Shown here in pieces: positions 23,414-36,400 of a DNA stretch of 64,000 nucleotides. Position 1 is the stretch's first letter. Each line of letters begins with the position of its first letter. The notes under the pieces are model-generated. The model was not told the DNA's origin and ran no database searches. It was given only the letters and a program-made list of their open reading frames with translations. Both the position numbers and the translations under genes were made by a program. Source of the DNA: Cavia porcellus (taxonomy: Eukaryota; Chordata; Mammalia; Rodentia; Caviidae); assembly GCF_034190915.1 (NCBI RefSeq), contig NW_026947486.1, positions 99,429,123 to 99,493,122 on the forward strand, in the 5' to 3' direction.

Positions 23414-24598
23414 ATATTTTTTTAATTTTATTTAAGAGGAAAAAGAGAAAAACACAAAACAAAACAAAGAGGTGTAAGGGTACACATAATACAGAACTAC
23501 AAAAAAAAAATAACAGTAAGAAATCACCTGTTAATAGATTACATATTATCATCTTGGAAATAGTTGCTCAAATCACAGTATCAAAGAATACAAAGTGGAC
23601 ATTCAAACAGAGAGACTGCAAACAGCTGTGTTCAATGATCCAAAAACATTAATATAATCAGCTATTTAACACCCCTAAACACACTTGCTGTTATATCCGT
23701 TAGAGCTCTTTTTTATTCCCCTCTCTTTTTTACAACAAAATTTACACATTTTGGATTTTATTACTCCTTAGTTCTTATTACTTTTTTGGGGGGGGAGAGA
23801 ATAAAGTCAAATATGGCAAAACAAAGCTGTCAGTCAAAACCAAGGATAGACATAGCACATGATGTAGAACAGAGTACAAGGTTATCAACAATGGTTATCA
23901 ATGATGTCTCTTGTTTCCTTAAAAAGAGTTGTCTATCTCATTAGATATTATAAAGTTGAACAAAACAGTAGAGAACAAGGCGAATAAAACTTAGGCATTG
24001 TAAACATTACAGGAATTCCAAAGGAGACAATAGTCAAACCAGAATGGGCATCTTAGTGAATCGTATTGCCTTCAAAGTAGTTGCCTATGTCTTCAAACTT
24101 GATACTATCATACAGAATGGAACAGAGTCTAATCAGTCAAAACAAGATCGTGGGAGTATTACAGGATTTCACAACAAGTTAATAGGAAATCAAAAAGAGT
24201 TACTATTATATATCCTAATTTTTTAAATTTTTCCCCTTAATTAAAACAAACATAAGAAATAATTAAATATTTTTTTTAAAGAATAAGGGAGATATTGAGT
24301 TAAAATAGGACATAACAATATAACAATAGAGGTCAAAGCATGACTGTTTCAGCAACCTCGTGCTTCACCACCAAATAACCCGATTTAATAGTAGTTACCA
24401 TAGTGTCTGTCTTTTTCCTTGAAATATTTGGATAAGACTTCATATACTATAGCTTCAAATATTTCCATATCAAGAAGCCCAGAATAAAGCCTTTCTAATT
24501 AATAAGTGAAAAATTTATAAGGCTTCAAGGCCACATAATGGGGAATCATGATTACCACATGTTTTTATATATTTGAATCATTACTTACATTAGGGAAA

Positions 24599-27500
24599 CT
24601 ATTCATATTCACACATGCGAGATTGATTTATTTCACTTATGAGTATGGTCTCAAGCTGCGCCCATTTATTGATAAATATCTCAATGTGATCCTTCTTTAT
24701 AGCTGAATAATACTCCATTGTATAGAAATACCACAACTTTTTTATCCATTCCTCAGTTGATCGACACTTGGGTTGTTTCCAAGATCTGGCAATTACAAAT
24801 TGTGCTGCTATAAACATAGGTGCACATATATCACTGTGGTATGATGCTTTCAGTTCTTCTGGGAATACGCCTAGAAGTGGAATAGCTGGAATAAATGGGA
24901 TTTCCAATCCCAACTTTTTGAGAACTCTCCAGACAGATCTCCACAAAGGCTGTACCAGTCTACACTCCCACCAACAGTACAGGAGAGTTCCTTTTTCCCC
25001 ACAGCCTCTCCAGCATTTGTTGTTGTTGGTTTTCTTGATCCTGGCCATTCTTTCAGGAGTGAGATGGTATCTCAGTGTGGTTTTAATTTGCATTTCTCTA
25101 ATGACCAAAGATGATGAACATTTTTTCATGTATTTATTTGCCATTTGTATTTCTTCATCTGAGAAGTGTGTATTCATCTCAGATGTCCATTTTTGGATTG
25201 GATCTTTGAATTTTGGGGGTCTGAGTTTTTTTAATTCTTTATATGTTTTAGACAAGAGTCCCTTGTCTGAGAGAGAGTTCACTAAAATCTTTTCCCAGTT
25301 TGTGGGTTTTCTTTTCACTATGCTGGAGATTTCTTTTGACGTGCAGAAACTTTTTAATAAGAGGTGGTCCCAGTTATTGATTCTGGGAAGTATTTCCCGT
25401 GCGGTTTGAGTCCTGTTCATGAATTCTCTACCTACTCCTATGTCTCCAAGGTTTCTACCCAATTTGTCTTCCAATAGATTTAGTGTTTCTGTTTTAATAT
25501 TCAGATCTTTGACCCATTTAGATTTTAATTTAGTACATGGTGATAGACACGGGTCTAGCTTTAGTTTTCAGCAAATGGAGAGCCAGTTTTTCTAGCACCA
25601 TTTATTAAAGACACTGTCGCTCTTCCAGTGAACCTGCTTGGCTCCTTTATCAAAGATAAGGTGGTTGAGTGTGTTTGTAGTTGTGGTTGTATCTTCTAAT
25701 CTATTCCATTGATCTTCGGCTCTGTTTTGATTCCAATACCATGTTGATTTTACTACTGTTGCTTTGTAGTATAACTTCAAGTCAGGGAATGTGATGCCTC
25801 CTGCTTTGTCTTTCCTGCTTAGAATTGCCTTTGTGATTCTAGGTTTCTTCTGGTTCCAGATGAAATTTAGGAGTGATTTCTCTAGATCTATAAGGTATGT
25901 TGATGATATTTCTATTGGGATTGCATTGAATCTGTATAACAGTTTTGGGAGAATGGCTATCTTCACAATGTTTGTTCTTCCTATCCATGAGCAAGGGATG
26001 TCTTTCCATTTTCTGAGATCATATTCAATTTCCTTTTTCAGTGTATTATAATTTTCACTGTATAAGTCTTTCACTTCTTTCGTAAGAGTAATTCCTAAAT
26101 ATTTCATTTTTTTGCTTGCTAATGTGAATAGTCCAGTTTCTCTTATTTCCCTCTCTGTGATTTTGTTGTTCGTTTATAAGAATGCTATTGATTTCTGAGT
26201 ATTGATTTTGTATCCAGCCACATTACTGAAATTTATTTATTGTATCTAAGAGTCTTTCAATGGAGTTTAGGGGGTCTTCTATGTAGAGTATCACGTCATC
26301 TGCAAACAATGATAATTTAACTTCTTCTTTTCCTATCTTTACCCCTTTTATTTCTCTTTCTTGCCTAATTGCTCTGGCTAGTACTTCCAGTGATATATTA
26401 AATAGGACTGGTGATAAAGGACATACTTGTCTTGTGCCCGATTTTAAAGTAAAGGCTTTCAATTTTTGGCCATTTAGTATGATGCTGGCTGTTGGTTTGT
26501 CATAAATGGCCTTTATTATATTGAGGTAAAGACCATCTATTACAATTTTCTGTAAAGTTCTTATCATGAATAAATGTTGGACCTTATCGAAGGCTTTTTC
26601 TGCATCTATAGAAATGATCATGTGATTCTTATTTTTGGCTTTATTGATATGGTGGATTACATTTATTGATTTGCATATGTTGAACCATCCTTGCATTCCT
26701 GGGATGAATCCCACTTTGTCATGGTGTATAATCTTCTTGATGATTTCTGGATCCTATTTGCCAATATTTTACTGAGAATTTTTGCATCTGTGTTCATTAG
26801 GGAGATCGGTCTATAGTCCTCTTTTTTAGTTGGGTCTTTCTCAGGTTTTGGTACTAGAGTAATATTTGCTTCCAGGAATGACTTAAGAAGGATTGCTTCC
26901 CTTTCAATTTCATTGAAGTTTGAGGAGTGTCGGCATTAGGTCTTCTTTGTATTTCTTGTAGAACTCTGCAGTGAATCCATCTGGGCCTGGGCTCTTGATG
27001 GGTAAGCGCTTAATTTCATTTTCAATTTCATTAACAGAGATTGGGTTATTCAACAGTTTTACATCCTCTTGACCTAGCTTTGGTACTTCATATGCTTCTA
27101 AGAATCTGTCTATTTCTTCTGTGTTATCAAACTTTTGAGAGTAGATGTTTTCGAAATAGGTGTTGATGATCTTCTGTATTTCTATTGGGTCTGTAGTGAT
27201 TTCACCTTTTTCATTTCTTATTGCATGAATTTGAGCTTTTTCTTCCCTTTTTAAAATAAAGTTGGCTAGGGGCTTATCATTTTATTTATTCTTCCAAGAA
27301 CCAACTCTTTGATCGTTGATTCTTTGGATTGTTTTCTTAGTCTCTATTGCATTGATTTCTGCTCTGATTTTTATAATTTCCTCTCTTCTTTTGGCTTTGG
27401 GCTTGACTTGCTCTTCTTTTTCTAGCTGTTTGAGGTGTAGCATCAAGTTATTTATTTGTATCCGTTCTGTTTTCCTGATGTGGGAACTCAGTACAATAAA

Positions 27501-28414
27501 TTTTCCTCTCAGGATGGCGTTCATTGCATCCCACAGATTCCGGTAAGTTGTATCTGCATCTTCATTTTCTTGTAGGTGTTGTTTAATTTCTTCTTTAATT
27601 TCTCCTGTGACCCACTGATTACTCAAGAGTGTGTTATTCAGTTTCCATGTGTTTGCGGGATTTTTGCAGTATCTTTTATCGTTAATTTCTAATTTCAGAG
27701 CGCTATGGTCCGATAACGTGCAAGGGATGATTTCAGCTCTTTTGCATTTGTTTAAATATATTCTGTGAGCTAATATATGGTCTATTTTAGAAAATGAACC
27801 ATGTACTGCTGAGAAGAATGTGTATTCTGATGTTGTTTTGTGGAACATTCTGTATATGTCTATCAAACCCATTTGTTCACAGGTATGATTCAGTTCTGTT
27901 ATTTCTTTGCTCATTTTCTGTCTGGTTGACCTGTCCCTTGGTGTCAATGGCGTATTAAGGTCTCCTGTTACAATTGTGTTACTGATAATTTGAATTTTCA
28001 TTTTTGTTAATAATTGTTTTATATAACTGGGTGCCCTGGAGTTTGGTGAGTATATATTTAAGATAGTTATCTCTTCCTGTTGGAGTTTTCCCCTTATGAG
28101 TATGTAGTGACCTTCTTTGTCCTTTATTGTCATTGTTGGTTTAAAGTTCACGTTGTCTGCAAATAGAATGGCTACCCCTGCCTTTTTTTGGATTCCTGCT
28201 GCATGAGGAATTGTTTTCCATCCTTTGACTTTCAGTCTGTGAGTATCCTTCTGGTTAGATGGGTTTCCTGTAAACAGCATATGGTTGGATTTTGTTTCTT
28301 GATCCATTCTGCTAGTCTGTTTCTTTTGATTGGTGCATTGAGACCATTTACATTAATGGTTATTACTGTTAAATGCTGGTTAATTGTAGGAATGTTATCT
28401 CTCTGTTGTTGCAT
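24599..28414 (-). pseudogene. L1-B ORF2 (endonuclease, reverse transcriptase), frameshifted
   Basis: The start MQQQRDN is at 28,414. An endonuclease domain follows with NVNGLNAP, CCLQETHL and the catalytic-loop SDHSAL. It is split once near 28,240-28,300, where frames 28,414-28,232 and 28,307-27,282 overlap. The reverse-transcriptase piece at 26,714-26,223 holds the catalytic FADD motif at about 26,300. Fragment 26,107-25,592 and the C-terminal frame 25,474-24,599 follow. The terminal zinc knuckle reads CWRGCGEKG then YCWWEC, so the expected histidine is tyrosine. Several frameshifts or stops separate the pieces, so it is non-autonomous. In live elements this protein performs target-primed reverse transcription in the nucleus. 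Confidence 0.93.
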
Positions 28415-28433
28415 CTCTATCTTTCTGTTCTGT

Positions 28434-29487
28434 TTAATTATTTGCTTTGCTTAGTGGTTTTTTCCTTTGTGCATCTAAACTGTCTTTCAATATTTTTGCA
28501 GGGTTTGTTTTGGTGTTCATGAAGTTCTTCAGCTGTTCTTTGTAATGGAAGTATCGTATTTCACCATCTATTTTGAATGATAGTTTTGCAGGATATATCA
28601 GTCTAGGTTGGAAATCATTTTGCTTTAGGATCTGGAATACTTCACTCCATGTTCTTCTTGACTTTATTATTTGTGATGAGAAGTCTGCTGTGATTCTGAT
28701 AGGTTTTCCTTTATAAGTGATCTGTCTTTTCTCTCTGACAGCTTTTAATAATCTATTCTTGTGTTGGATTTCTGGGATGGTGATTATTATATGTCTGGGT
28801 GTAGTTTTATTTTGGTTATGACTATTTGGAGTTCTATATGCTTCACTGATCCTAATGTCAGTTTCTGATCTCATGATTGGGAAATTTTCAGCTATTACTT
28901 CTCTAAATATCCTCTTGACATCCTTTATGTTGTCTCCTTCTTTTTCATTAATCCCTATCATTCTTATGTTATTCTTCTTTGCATCGTCTTGCAGTTGTTG
29001 AATTGTTGTTTCCTGGTTCCTTGTTATTTTCAAAAGATCTTTCCTTTCCTGTTCACTAGCTGCAATCCTGTCTTCAAGGTATGAAATTCTATCTTCACTT
29101 TCATTAAGGCGTTTTTTTACAACTTTCAGTAGAGTTTTTTATTTCCTGTATATCTCTGTGCATCTGCATTATGTGCTCTGTTTGTTTCTTATATTGCTTG
29201 TCTAGGGATTCTATCTTTTTGTTCAGTTCCTCCAATTTTTTATCTGTGTTTTCTTTAGATATATTCAGATTCTCTTTCATTTCTTTTATCATTTCTTCTT
29301 TTATCTGGGAGATTATTTCGAGTTTGAATTTCTTTAAAGCTTTCTGGAGTTGCTTGTCAATATCAGTAGCTATTGTGTCCTATATATGAGGTGGATGGGA
29401 TATATTTTCTTCTAAATACATTGTTCCTAGGGTTTCTTGAGATGGGCTGGAGGTTTGAGGTTGTAATTTGGTCTTTCGTTTTGTCAT
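28434..29487 (-). pseudogene. L1-B ORF1 (RNA-binding chaperone), frameshifted
   Basis: The start ATG at 29,487 is followed by an MTKRKTK-like basic N-terminus. A coiled-coil stretch (KKLEELNKKIESLDKQYKKQ) lies in the frame 29,292-29,104. The RNA-recognition and C-terminal domains lie in the frame 29,033-28,434 (IRMIGINEKEGDN, TPRHIIITIPEIQHKNR, IRYFHYKEQL). The break between the two frames, near 29,040-29,110, makes it a pseudogene. ORF1p normally trimerises through the coiled coil and packages L1 RNA. Confidence 0.9.
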
Positions 29488-30174
29488 TTTCCTATATTTC
29501 TGTGTTTCAAATGTTATTTGAAAGCTTCGTCAGGATCTGTTGAAAATCCCCTTCTATGTTTGCAGCTACTGAGACTCTGGCACCACGCCACCCCAAGCCA
29601 TTGGGCCTGCAGAACCAATGGCCCTCCTCTGCCTTCCCAGAACTCCACAGTTCCACACAAGCTGGGCCTCAGGGACACCGTGCGCCCACCTGCCCCTTGG
29701 AAGCTCCACAGCTGTTCAACCGCAGCCGGGTTAGGGTACTCACCACAGGCCGCCATGCCTCAGGAACCTGTGATCCCTCCCTGCTTGCAGAGATATCCAC
29801 AGTCCTCCAGACACACAGAGAGGCCGATGCAGGCACCCCAGATCCGCCCAGCTCCACCTCTGCGCACCGAAGGCTAGGCGTGGCAGCGAAAAAGGCTGGG
29901 CTTGGGGGGATAGTGTGGGCCCGCCCACCCGTAGGGAGCTCAGCAGTTCTCCAAGTGCAATGGGGATGGGGAGGCGGATGCATAGGCCTCAAACCCACCT
30001 CTCCCCTTCACTGCACCTGGAAGCCTGGAAGGACCCAAACAGTCTGGGCCAAGATATCCACAGTACTCTAGACACCCAGAGAGGCAGATGCAGGCACCCC
30101 AGATCCACCCAGCTCCTCCTCTGCACACCGATGGCTAGGCGTGGCAGCAAAACAGGCTGGGCTCGGGGGATAGT
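29488..30174 (-). repeat. L1-B 5'UTR with ~261-bp tandem promoter monomers
   Basis: AGATATCCACAGT recurs at 29,791 and 30,052. The ~120-bp blocks that follow each copy match closely (GATGCAGGCACCCCAGATCC, GGCTAGGCGTGGCAGC). The period is 261 bp, with more than two units before truncation at 30,174. GC-rich monomers of this size act as the internal promoter in rodent L1s. Confidence 0.8.
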
Positions 30175-30187
30175 CCCAGAAATATAT
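30175..30187 (+). repeat. Right target-site duplication of L1-B
   Basis: CCCAGAAATATAT, identical to 23,401-23,413. The old L1 sequence resumes directly afterwards. Confidence 0.88.
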
Positions 30188-32399
30188 TCATATCCATTTA
30201 TAATGTATAGGATTTCAGCAGGAAAAAAATCAGTTAGCAGCCTATTGCTACGCTGATAAACGATATGCTCATCCTGCCTGTCCCATAGTTAAACTGTTAA
30301 ACTCTGTCATCCTTGACTGTCTGTATCCAGCTGCTTTTCACAGAGAACCTGCCATGCCACATGACTGCTGTGTCTGTGTTTCCTTACCTAAGAATATATC
30401 CTGTTTTTCCAACATGTGTCAAGAGCATTCCTACCTAGAATAGATGGCCCAGTGAAGCACTTCTTTAATTCTCTCCATGTCACCCATCATTCCCCTCAGA
30501 ATCTTCCTGCCTTACCTTAAAAATTTCTTTTAAGTAGAGCTGCCTAAAAGAAATCTGTCTGACAATATACAGTGTGCTTTAAATAACCAATTATATAGTA
30601 ACCTGCTATAAGATTTTGTACTTCCTGCATGTAATAAAGTACATCGTAGCTGACTCAGAGCTAGTGATTAGGAACAGCACTTTCCACCAGCCCACCAGCA
30701 AAATAGTTTGCTTTGTAACTCTTTTGTGCAAGGCATCTTCCTTTCAATTTGACATCTGGTTTCTGCAACATATTTCATGTGTCAGTTGGAAAGACACTGT
30801 GCTAACCAATTTGGGTAACTCAAAAGCCTACTGGCTGAAGCAGTAACTGGTCCATGGTCCTGCAGATGAGAAAGTGCACCCTCCAATCCTTTTTCTCAGA
30901 GTATCCTCAGTGGTCCAGGAGTGGGACCCTCTGCATAACAGCAGACAACTCAGTGGACCAACAGAAGGAGCAAGATTGCAAACACTTCCATCTGTCAGGC
31001 AAGGTAGGACTGCCCCAGGATATCCTTCAGTCTATAAGTTTTCTGTTCCCTTCATGGGACAAAGGAGGAACTCATCATTCCTTGCCTGTGGTAAGTCTGT
31101 CAGTTTTGGTTACAGTCAAATCTTACCCTTGGGATTGGGTGTTGGAATGTATTGACTCCTGTGCCTGAGTGTGAATGTGTGGACTGAAAGTCACTGGATG
31201 ACATAAAAAATAGGTCATTCCATCTGTACTCCATGGTACAAGCTCCCCTTGAGGGGCTCAGAGCCATGGAGCTTGAATGAACCCTAACCTATGTTTCACG
31301 AACTCATCTATCTTGCAATACTGCTAGAAAGCTTTCCTTGGAGACTTGAGAGAACATTACTGAGAACCCACCAATGCTTATTTAGGTCTCCATGGCCCTA
31401 AATTTCTGAGAGCCAAACAGACAAATGGGTGCCACTGTGATCTCTTCTTCAGGAGGGGCACCCACCTTTTGTCTGACAGAACCCCATTCAACAGTGCAGT
31501 ACACATACAACATAGGGAGTCACTAGAAAGGTAAGCAAGAGAAAACCCATTGTCCTAGAAGTCATGATGGAAAACTGCAGGAAAGGCTTCTCTGATGATT
31601 GTGAAATAAAAATGAAGTAGCTCTATGCCTTCCCTAGTAGCTCTATGCCTTCTGCAAGGTTGAATGCATGCATGTATGCTCTGCATGTCACCAAAGGAAC
31701 CTTGGATGTAGCAATCATCTGTTGAATCTGGAGCAAGGATGATGGACATTGCACTGAATGGCTATCATAGTCATTTCCCCTACACTGACACCTGGCTTGA
31801 TCTGTATCTGAACTGCAAGCCTTGGCTCCATGCCTGTGCCTGTCAGGAAAAAGTCACTCTCATGGTCATCAAAGACAATCAGCCAAATCAAAATCCCGAT
31901 ATAAAAAAAAAAGAATGACCCAATCCTGCCTGCTGATTCTGATGTGATTCCACTCCTCTGTCTTAGTGGCCATCTAAATCTACTAGCAAGACCACCACCA
32001 CCACCTCTGCCACCCCAAGTGGCAGCTCATCATCAACACCCAGCCGTTTCTCCAGATTCTTCTGTCCTATCTCCTATGCCAATACCACATACTTTTGGCA
32101 TTACTCAGCCCTAAGCAGCCACCTGATTCATGCCTCATCTGCCAAAGGCTCCAGTAAACCCATATACAAATTCCCCTGCAGCAATATGCTAGTGGCCAAC
32201 AGGGAAAAAACCAATTATTCTACCAGTCTTTCAGCTATGCTGACTTCCAAAGGAAAATAAATATGGGCTTTATGTTTTAATTTTTATTTTTATTGGTGCA
32301 TATTTGCAGTACATAATGACTGCATTCCTTGCTGGCATTGCTATATGTGCATATCACAACTACTTTGACAGGAGCTAGGTTAGCCAATGGAGTGGCACT
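30188..32399. other. Unassigned DNA; possible old retrocopy at its right end
   Basis: No counterpart seen in the second duplication copy. Plus-strand frames at 30,854-31,168 and 30,874-31,155 overlap in different phases and show no domain. The stretch ~31,790-32,262 is less AT-rich, has (CCA)n at ~31,992-32,005 and ends in AAAATAAATATGG. It could be an old processed copy, but I do not recognise it and the frame is broken by stops. Confidence 0.3.
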
Positions 32400-33480
32400 C
32401 TGACCCTCCACAGAAAATGGATGGTAGGGGCATTATCTTCTCTGACATTCACATTTCAAAGAGATGGCTCCTAGAAAAAATACCTTACTTGGTTCTAAGA
32501 ATGCCAAGATGTCTTTTTCCTTCTTTCATCTTTGAAAAATATTTATATCCCTTTCAGAGACAGAGAAAGTGTTTCCAAATTTCTTTAAAATGACTTTGCA
32601 AGAAGATGAGGTGTAGAAGAATTAAGCCCCTTAGCCTTAATATGCACATATCCTTTCAATAGGTCTGTAACATAGATTGCACAGTATCTTGCAAATATGC
32701 TGTGCTCACAGTATATATAATTATTGTAGACTTATCAAGGTTTCTACATAGATAATCCTGTGCAAGTTGTAGCAGTTTTTTTCTTTCTTTTTGATCTGTA
32801 TCTAAATACTCACTGATTTCGCTCCTAATTAACGGTTGCCTTTGCTTGCAGCCTTGTGTCTCTAGCAGTTTCTGTTTTGATGATTGTCAAGTTCAGCCAT
32901 TTGCTACAACCTCAGGGAACTTCTGTGTTGCAGGGGATCCATGAGCTGTGTACTAGGATGTTGTTTGGTGTCCTGGGAATATTTGATCTTTTGGAACCTG
33001 GGAATGTGATCTTTGTTGTTTGGTGTCCTGAGAATTTGATCTTTTGGGGGACAAGAGAAGCTCTCAGTAGTAGAAAAATTTTCCACAGGGTACAGGCCAG
33101 ACTCCCTGAGAGCCCTGCCAGTGCCTCCAAAAGGAGAAGTCTTACTGTCCTCCTCAGTTCCACTGTGGGCTCCGCCACTGATCTCTTCTCCCCTGCAGAG
33201 CTGGGCTGGTATAACCATCCACTTGAGGGCAGATCCTTTTCCAGGCCCCACAGTTTCCTCACTGCCTTGGTGGCATCTGTGCCCTGCTGAATCCTCAAAT
33301 GGATTCCACTGAGGATAGACAGGGTTCTCTACCTTGGCGACGATCTCTTCTCTGGCCCTCTGACCTGAAAGCACGGCTACCTAAACTCTGACTCTTCTTT
33401 ACATCTTGAACTTCAGCATTTTCGGGGCACAGGATTTCATCTGCCTCGTCCCTCTCTTCATCTCAGTTTTTCATGTTTCC
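32400..33480 (+). repeat. Repeated module M, full copy 3
   Basis: Contains the blocks CATTTCAAAGAGATGGCTCC, CCAAGATGTC, CCCTTTCAGAGACAGAG, then TTGTGTCTCTAGCAG and the antisense exon-like block. Downstream of 33,480 it continues as in the 54-kb copy, so it is the copy that matches the right half of the large duplication. Confidence 0.65.
33215..33361 (-). pseudogene. Decayed exon-like block on the minus strand (module copy 3)
   Basis: The minus-strand acceptor CGTGCTTTCAGGTCAG is at 33,362 and up. The aligned frame has the core HLRIQQGTDATKAVRKLW. The reading frame changes upstream of HLRIQQ compared with the 54-kb copy, so it is broken. A longer open frame on the same strand (33,374-32,904) runs in another phase and is not conserved. 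Confidence 0.45.
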
Positions 33481-36400
33481 CTTTCTCTTTTGATTTATAT
33501 TGTATAAGATCTGTAAACTGATGAACAAGAATTGTGGTACATGATCTCCCACTGTTGTGGAAATCTGGTATCAAAACAAATGGAAGACCTTTTGCACTGA
33601 GGAATTGGAAGTTAACTCTCTATTGCTCTATCCGACTGGTAGGATCAATGGCAAAACTCCAGCATTGACTGAGAGTGAAACAAAAACTTTCATATATTTT
33701 GTAACAAGAAATATGACAGCTGACAGCAGGTCATCCTCCAATTTACTACCTGAATTGAGTCAAATGTTTTCAAGTATGTTAGTTACCGGGGTTTTATCAT
33801 AAGGTGGGAGAAAATAGGCAAGGAGCTGGGCCTAAGGAGGTGGTTGAAATTAACCATGGTCTTGACTAGTTTACCTTGGATTGACAGAAGTTCTCTAAGT
33901 TGCTGCTGCACTGTCAGTCAAGGCTAACTGACTCTAACAATGTAAATATGTGGGGGGCAGGATGAGAACATCTTATCTTAACAGAGCACAAGACTTGAGT
34001 GTCACTTTCCTGTCATACCAACGCATTATGCCATGATTGTTCAAGTATATTCTGTCCATTTGTATGTGATATTCACTGTGTTCCCAAGTATGTGAAAACT
34101 TACCATGTTTTCCCCTCTTTGGACTGGTTTCTATGACCACACAAAGGCATTGTTTCAAACCATCTCCCTTGTCCTCTGTTTAATGTTTCTTGTAGTCTCT
34201 TAGGCCACACAGGCAACATTCTGAGACTTCCCATTTTGATGAACTGGAAACCTAGCCTAGCATCTCACATAATTATTTTCACCTTGGTGTTTTATTGCTG
34301 TTATTAGCTTTGTTGGTTGGTACCAGGTTTATTGAGCACAATTTATGTAATTCAAATTCTAACTTATTTTGGCCTTAAGAATTTTAGAAGATGCATAGAG
34401 TTGGTTGTAGAAAAATCAGGAGAGAACTAGTTATCTTTTATGAAAATGAAAACTTTGTTGATTGTAGGTTCTTGTGTGGGTATGTTTGCCACCATGATCA
34501 GTCAGTCATGCCTCCTCAAGGAAGAGTATCGCTCTGCATATGTTACACGGAGCCAACAAAAATCAAAAACATGTGCCTGTGTGTGCACAATGAAAGGTTC
34601 CTTATTCTAAAGCAGAGTAATTGTCTCGCATCCCTGTAGTCACAGGTTTTTCCAAAACACCTCAGGTGTACTCTTATCTGTGCTTTTCCTTTTCCATAAC
34701 GGTGACACAAGCTTGGGGAGCACTAGCAAATGGCTTCCAATTATCTGGAAAAGGGAAGTGGCTCTGACACCTTCTCTGTGTTTCCTCTTTTGCCAAGGAA
34801 GACATGTTGGACATCAGGGTTGGTCCCCTCCTCAGCCAATCTGCTGACAAGAGATCCAGATACAAAGTGACATGCAGTGAGTTTTAAAATAGATTTTCCA
34901 GGTGTTTACTTCTTGTTCTTTTAACTTGTATGTCTTCCTTGTGTTTCCACACAAATAACATTCACCTTTGCAGAATCTAATCAGGATCACAGAATTGTTG
35001 TAATAAGAATGGATGTTGCTGTTTCTTCTTCCCCCGGTGTTATTTGACTTCACTTTTTTGCGTGATGTATTTCCAGTCTCTGCTAGTGGTATCTGTGGCA
35101 TAAATACAGTGGTCTCTCACTCACTTTGTCCCAGAGCTTCAGAGAGAATTAGTGGGTAGTCACAAGGAGCCCTGAGCTGAAATGTTAGGTCATGTTTCAT
35201 CATGGAATCTTTACTGCAAGAATTTATTTTCCCCCTCTTGAAGTGTGACATCTCTTTGAAGTAAATGGCATATGGTTTTATAATGTATACTTGTTCCTTT
35301 TGGAAACATGGTGACAAAATATAGGTTCAAATAGAAAATAGATATTTGTTACTACAGCCCTAAATCGCTACTAATAATCCTCACCATCAAATTTCAGTTA
35401 CTTGCTCTGGACCCCATTATTCTCTCATCATTGTCTAGTTTATTTAGATCAAGCATATATCCTTATAAAAGAGGACTTGTGTGTAAACCAATTTCTGTAA
35501 GCCTCTTCCTCTTAAACAATTCAATCAACTTTCTCTACCTGTAAACCATACCCAATCTTACATTCCACATGTCTGTCTCATCGATCTTTTTTCTTGCAGC
35601 ATTGCTCAAAGTGTTTTAAAAGCCTTTACCAATGCATTATTAGTCTACTACACAGTTTCCACAAAGCCAGGCAGGACATTAAGAAAAATTCTGAATTCCT
35701 AAAGAAAATATATTTATGGAGTGCTCCCAGGGAAACTTCTCTTCCTGGCTAGATTGTAAAACTCCCATTGGTAGAACAAACAGAAAACCTGAGATGACAC
35801 CTCCAATTCAGAGGAACATTTACTTATGTCAACAGGCACTCATCAGGGTTACTCACTACATATCAGGCCTGATGTCTGGTGATGTAGGGCTTATATGAGG
35901 TAAGTAAGCAAGAAACACAGAGGCAGAATGGTTGTCATCTGGGTATTTGTTTATATAGCATTCATCATAATGACCAGCTACACATCACAGTGAGCAGTCG
36001 TTTCTTGAAGACAGAAGCAACTGGAAATCGATGAGCATGTATTACATGTCAACTAAGTAGCTGAAGCACGATAACTGAAGCAGATTTTTTCTGTTGCATT
36101 ATCTGTCGTCCTGTAGCCTGAAGTATATTTTATCCAGAATAAGTTTGTATGTTTTCCAATGGAAAGTCACTGGGAAGTTTAGAGAGAAGGATAAAACATC
36201 ATGTACATACACATGTCTGAAAATAGAATAAGAAAATAAGCACTAATGTGTAGCTTCTTTAACAGATATGAAAATGATAGAATCATGGAAAACATTCAGA
36301 TAATTTTGTGTCTTATGCAATTTGTTGATATGAATGACTCAGTGACATGTACTCAAAAATTCAGATAGATCTAGTGTTACAGATAATCCTGGGGAAGTTT

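Larger units (their letters stand above)
23414..30174 (-). mobile_element. L1-B: near-full-length LINE-1 with intact target-site duplication
   Basis: A 6.76-kb minus-strand L1 bounded by a perfect 13-bp direct repeat. The order on the minus strand is promoter monomers and 5'UTR (30,174-29,488), ORF1 (29,487-28,434 with frame breaks), ORF2 (28,414-24,599 with frame breaks), a long AT-rich 3'UTR (24,598-23,425) and an A-rich tail at 23,414-23,420. The long surviving frames (341, 291, 171 and 163 codons) show it is much younger than L1-A. It sits inside the first duplication copy. Confidence 0.93.

Noticed and set aside
24768..25409. Plus-strand 213-codon frame
   Set aside because: Exact complement of the L1-B ORF2 C-terminal region; a shadow frame.
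29514..30256. Several overlapping open frames on both strands
   Set aside because: All lie in the GC-rich L1-B 5'UTR monomers, where stop codons are rare in every frame.
32904..33374. Minus-strand 156- and 128-codon frames
   Set aside because: They overlap each other in different phases and neither is preserved in the paralogous modules. Only the short RIQQ-containing core is shared.
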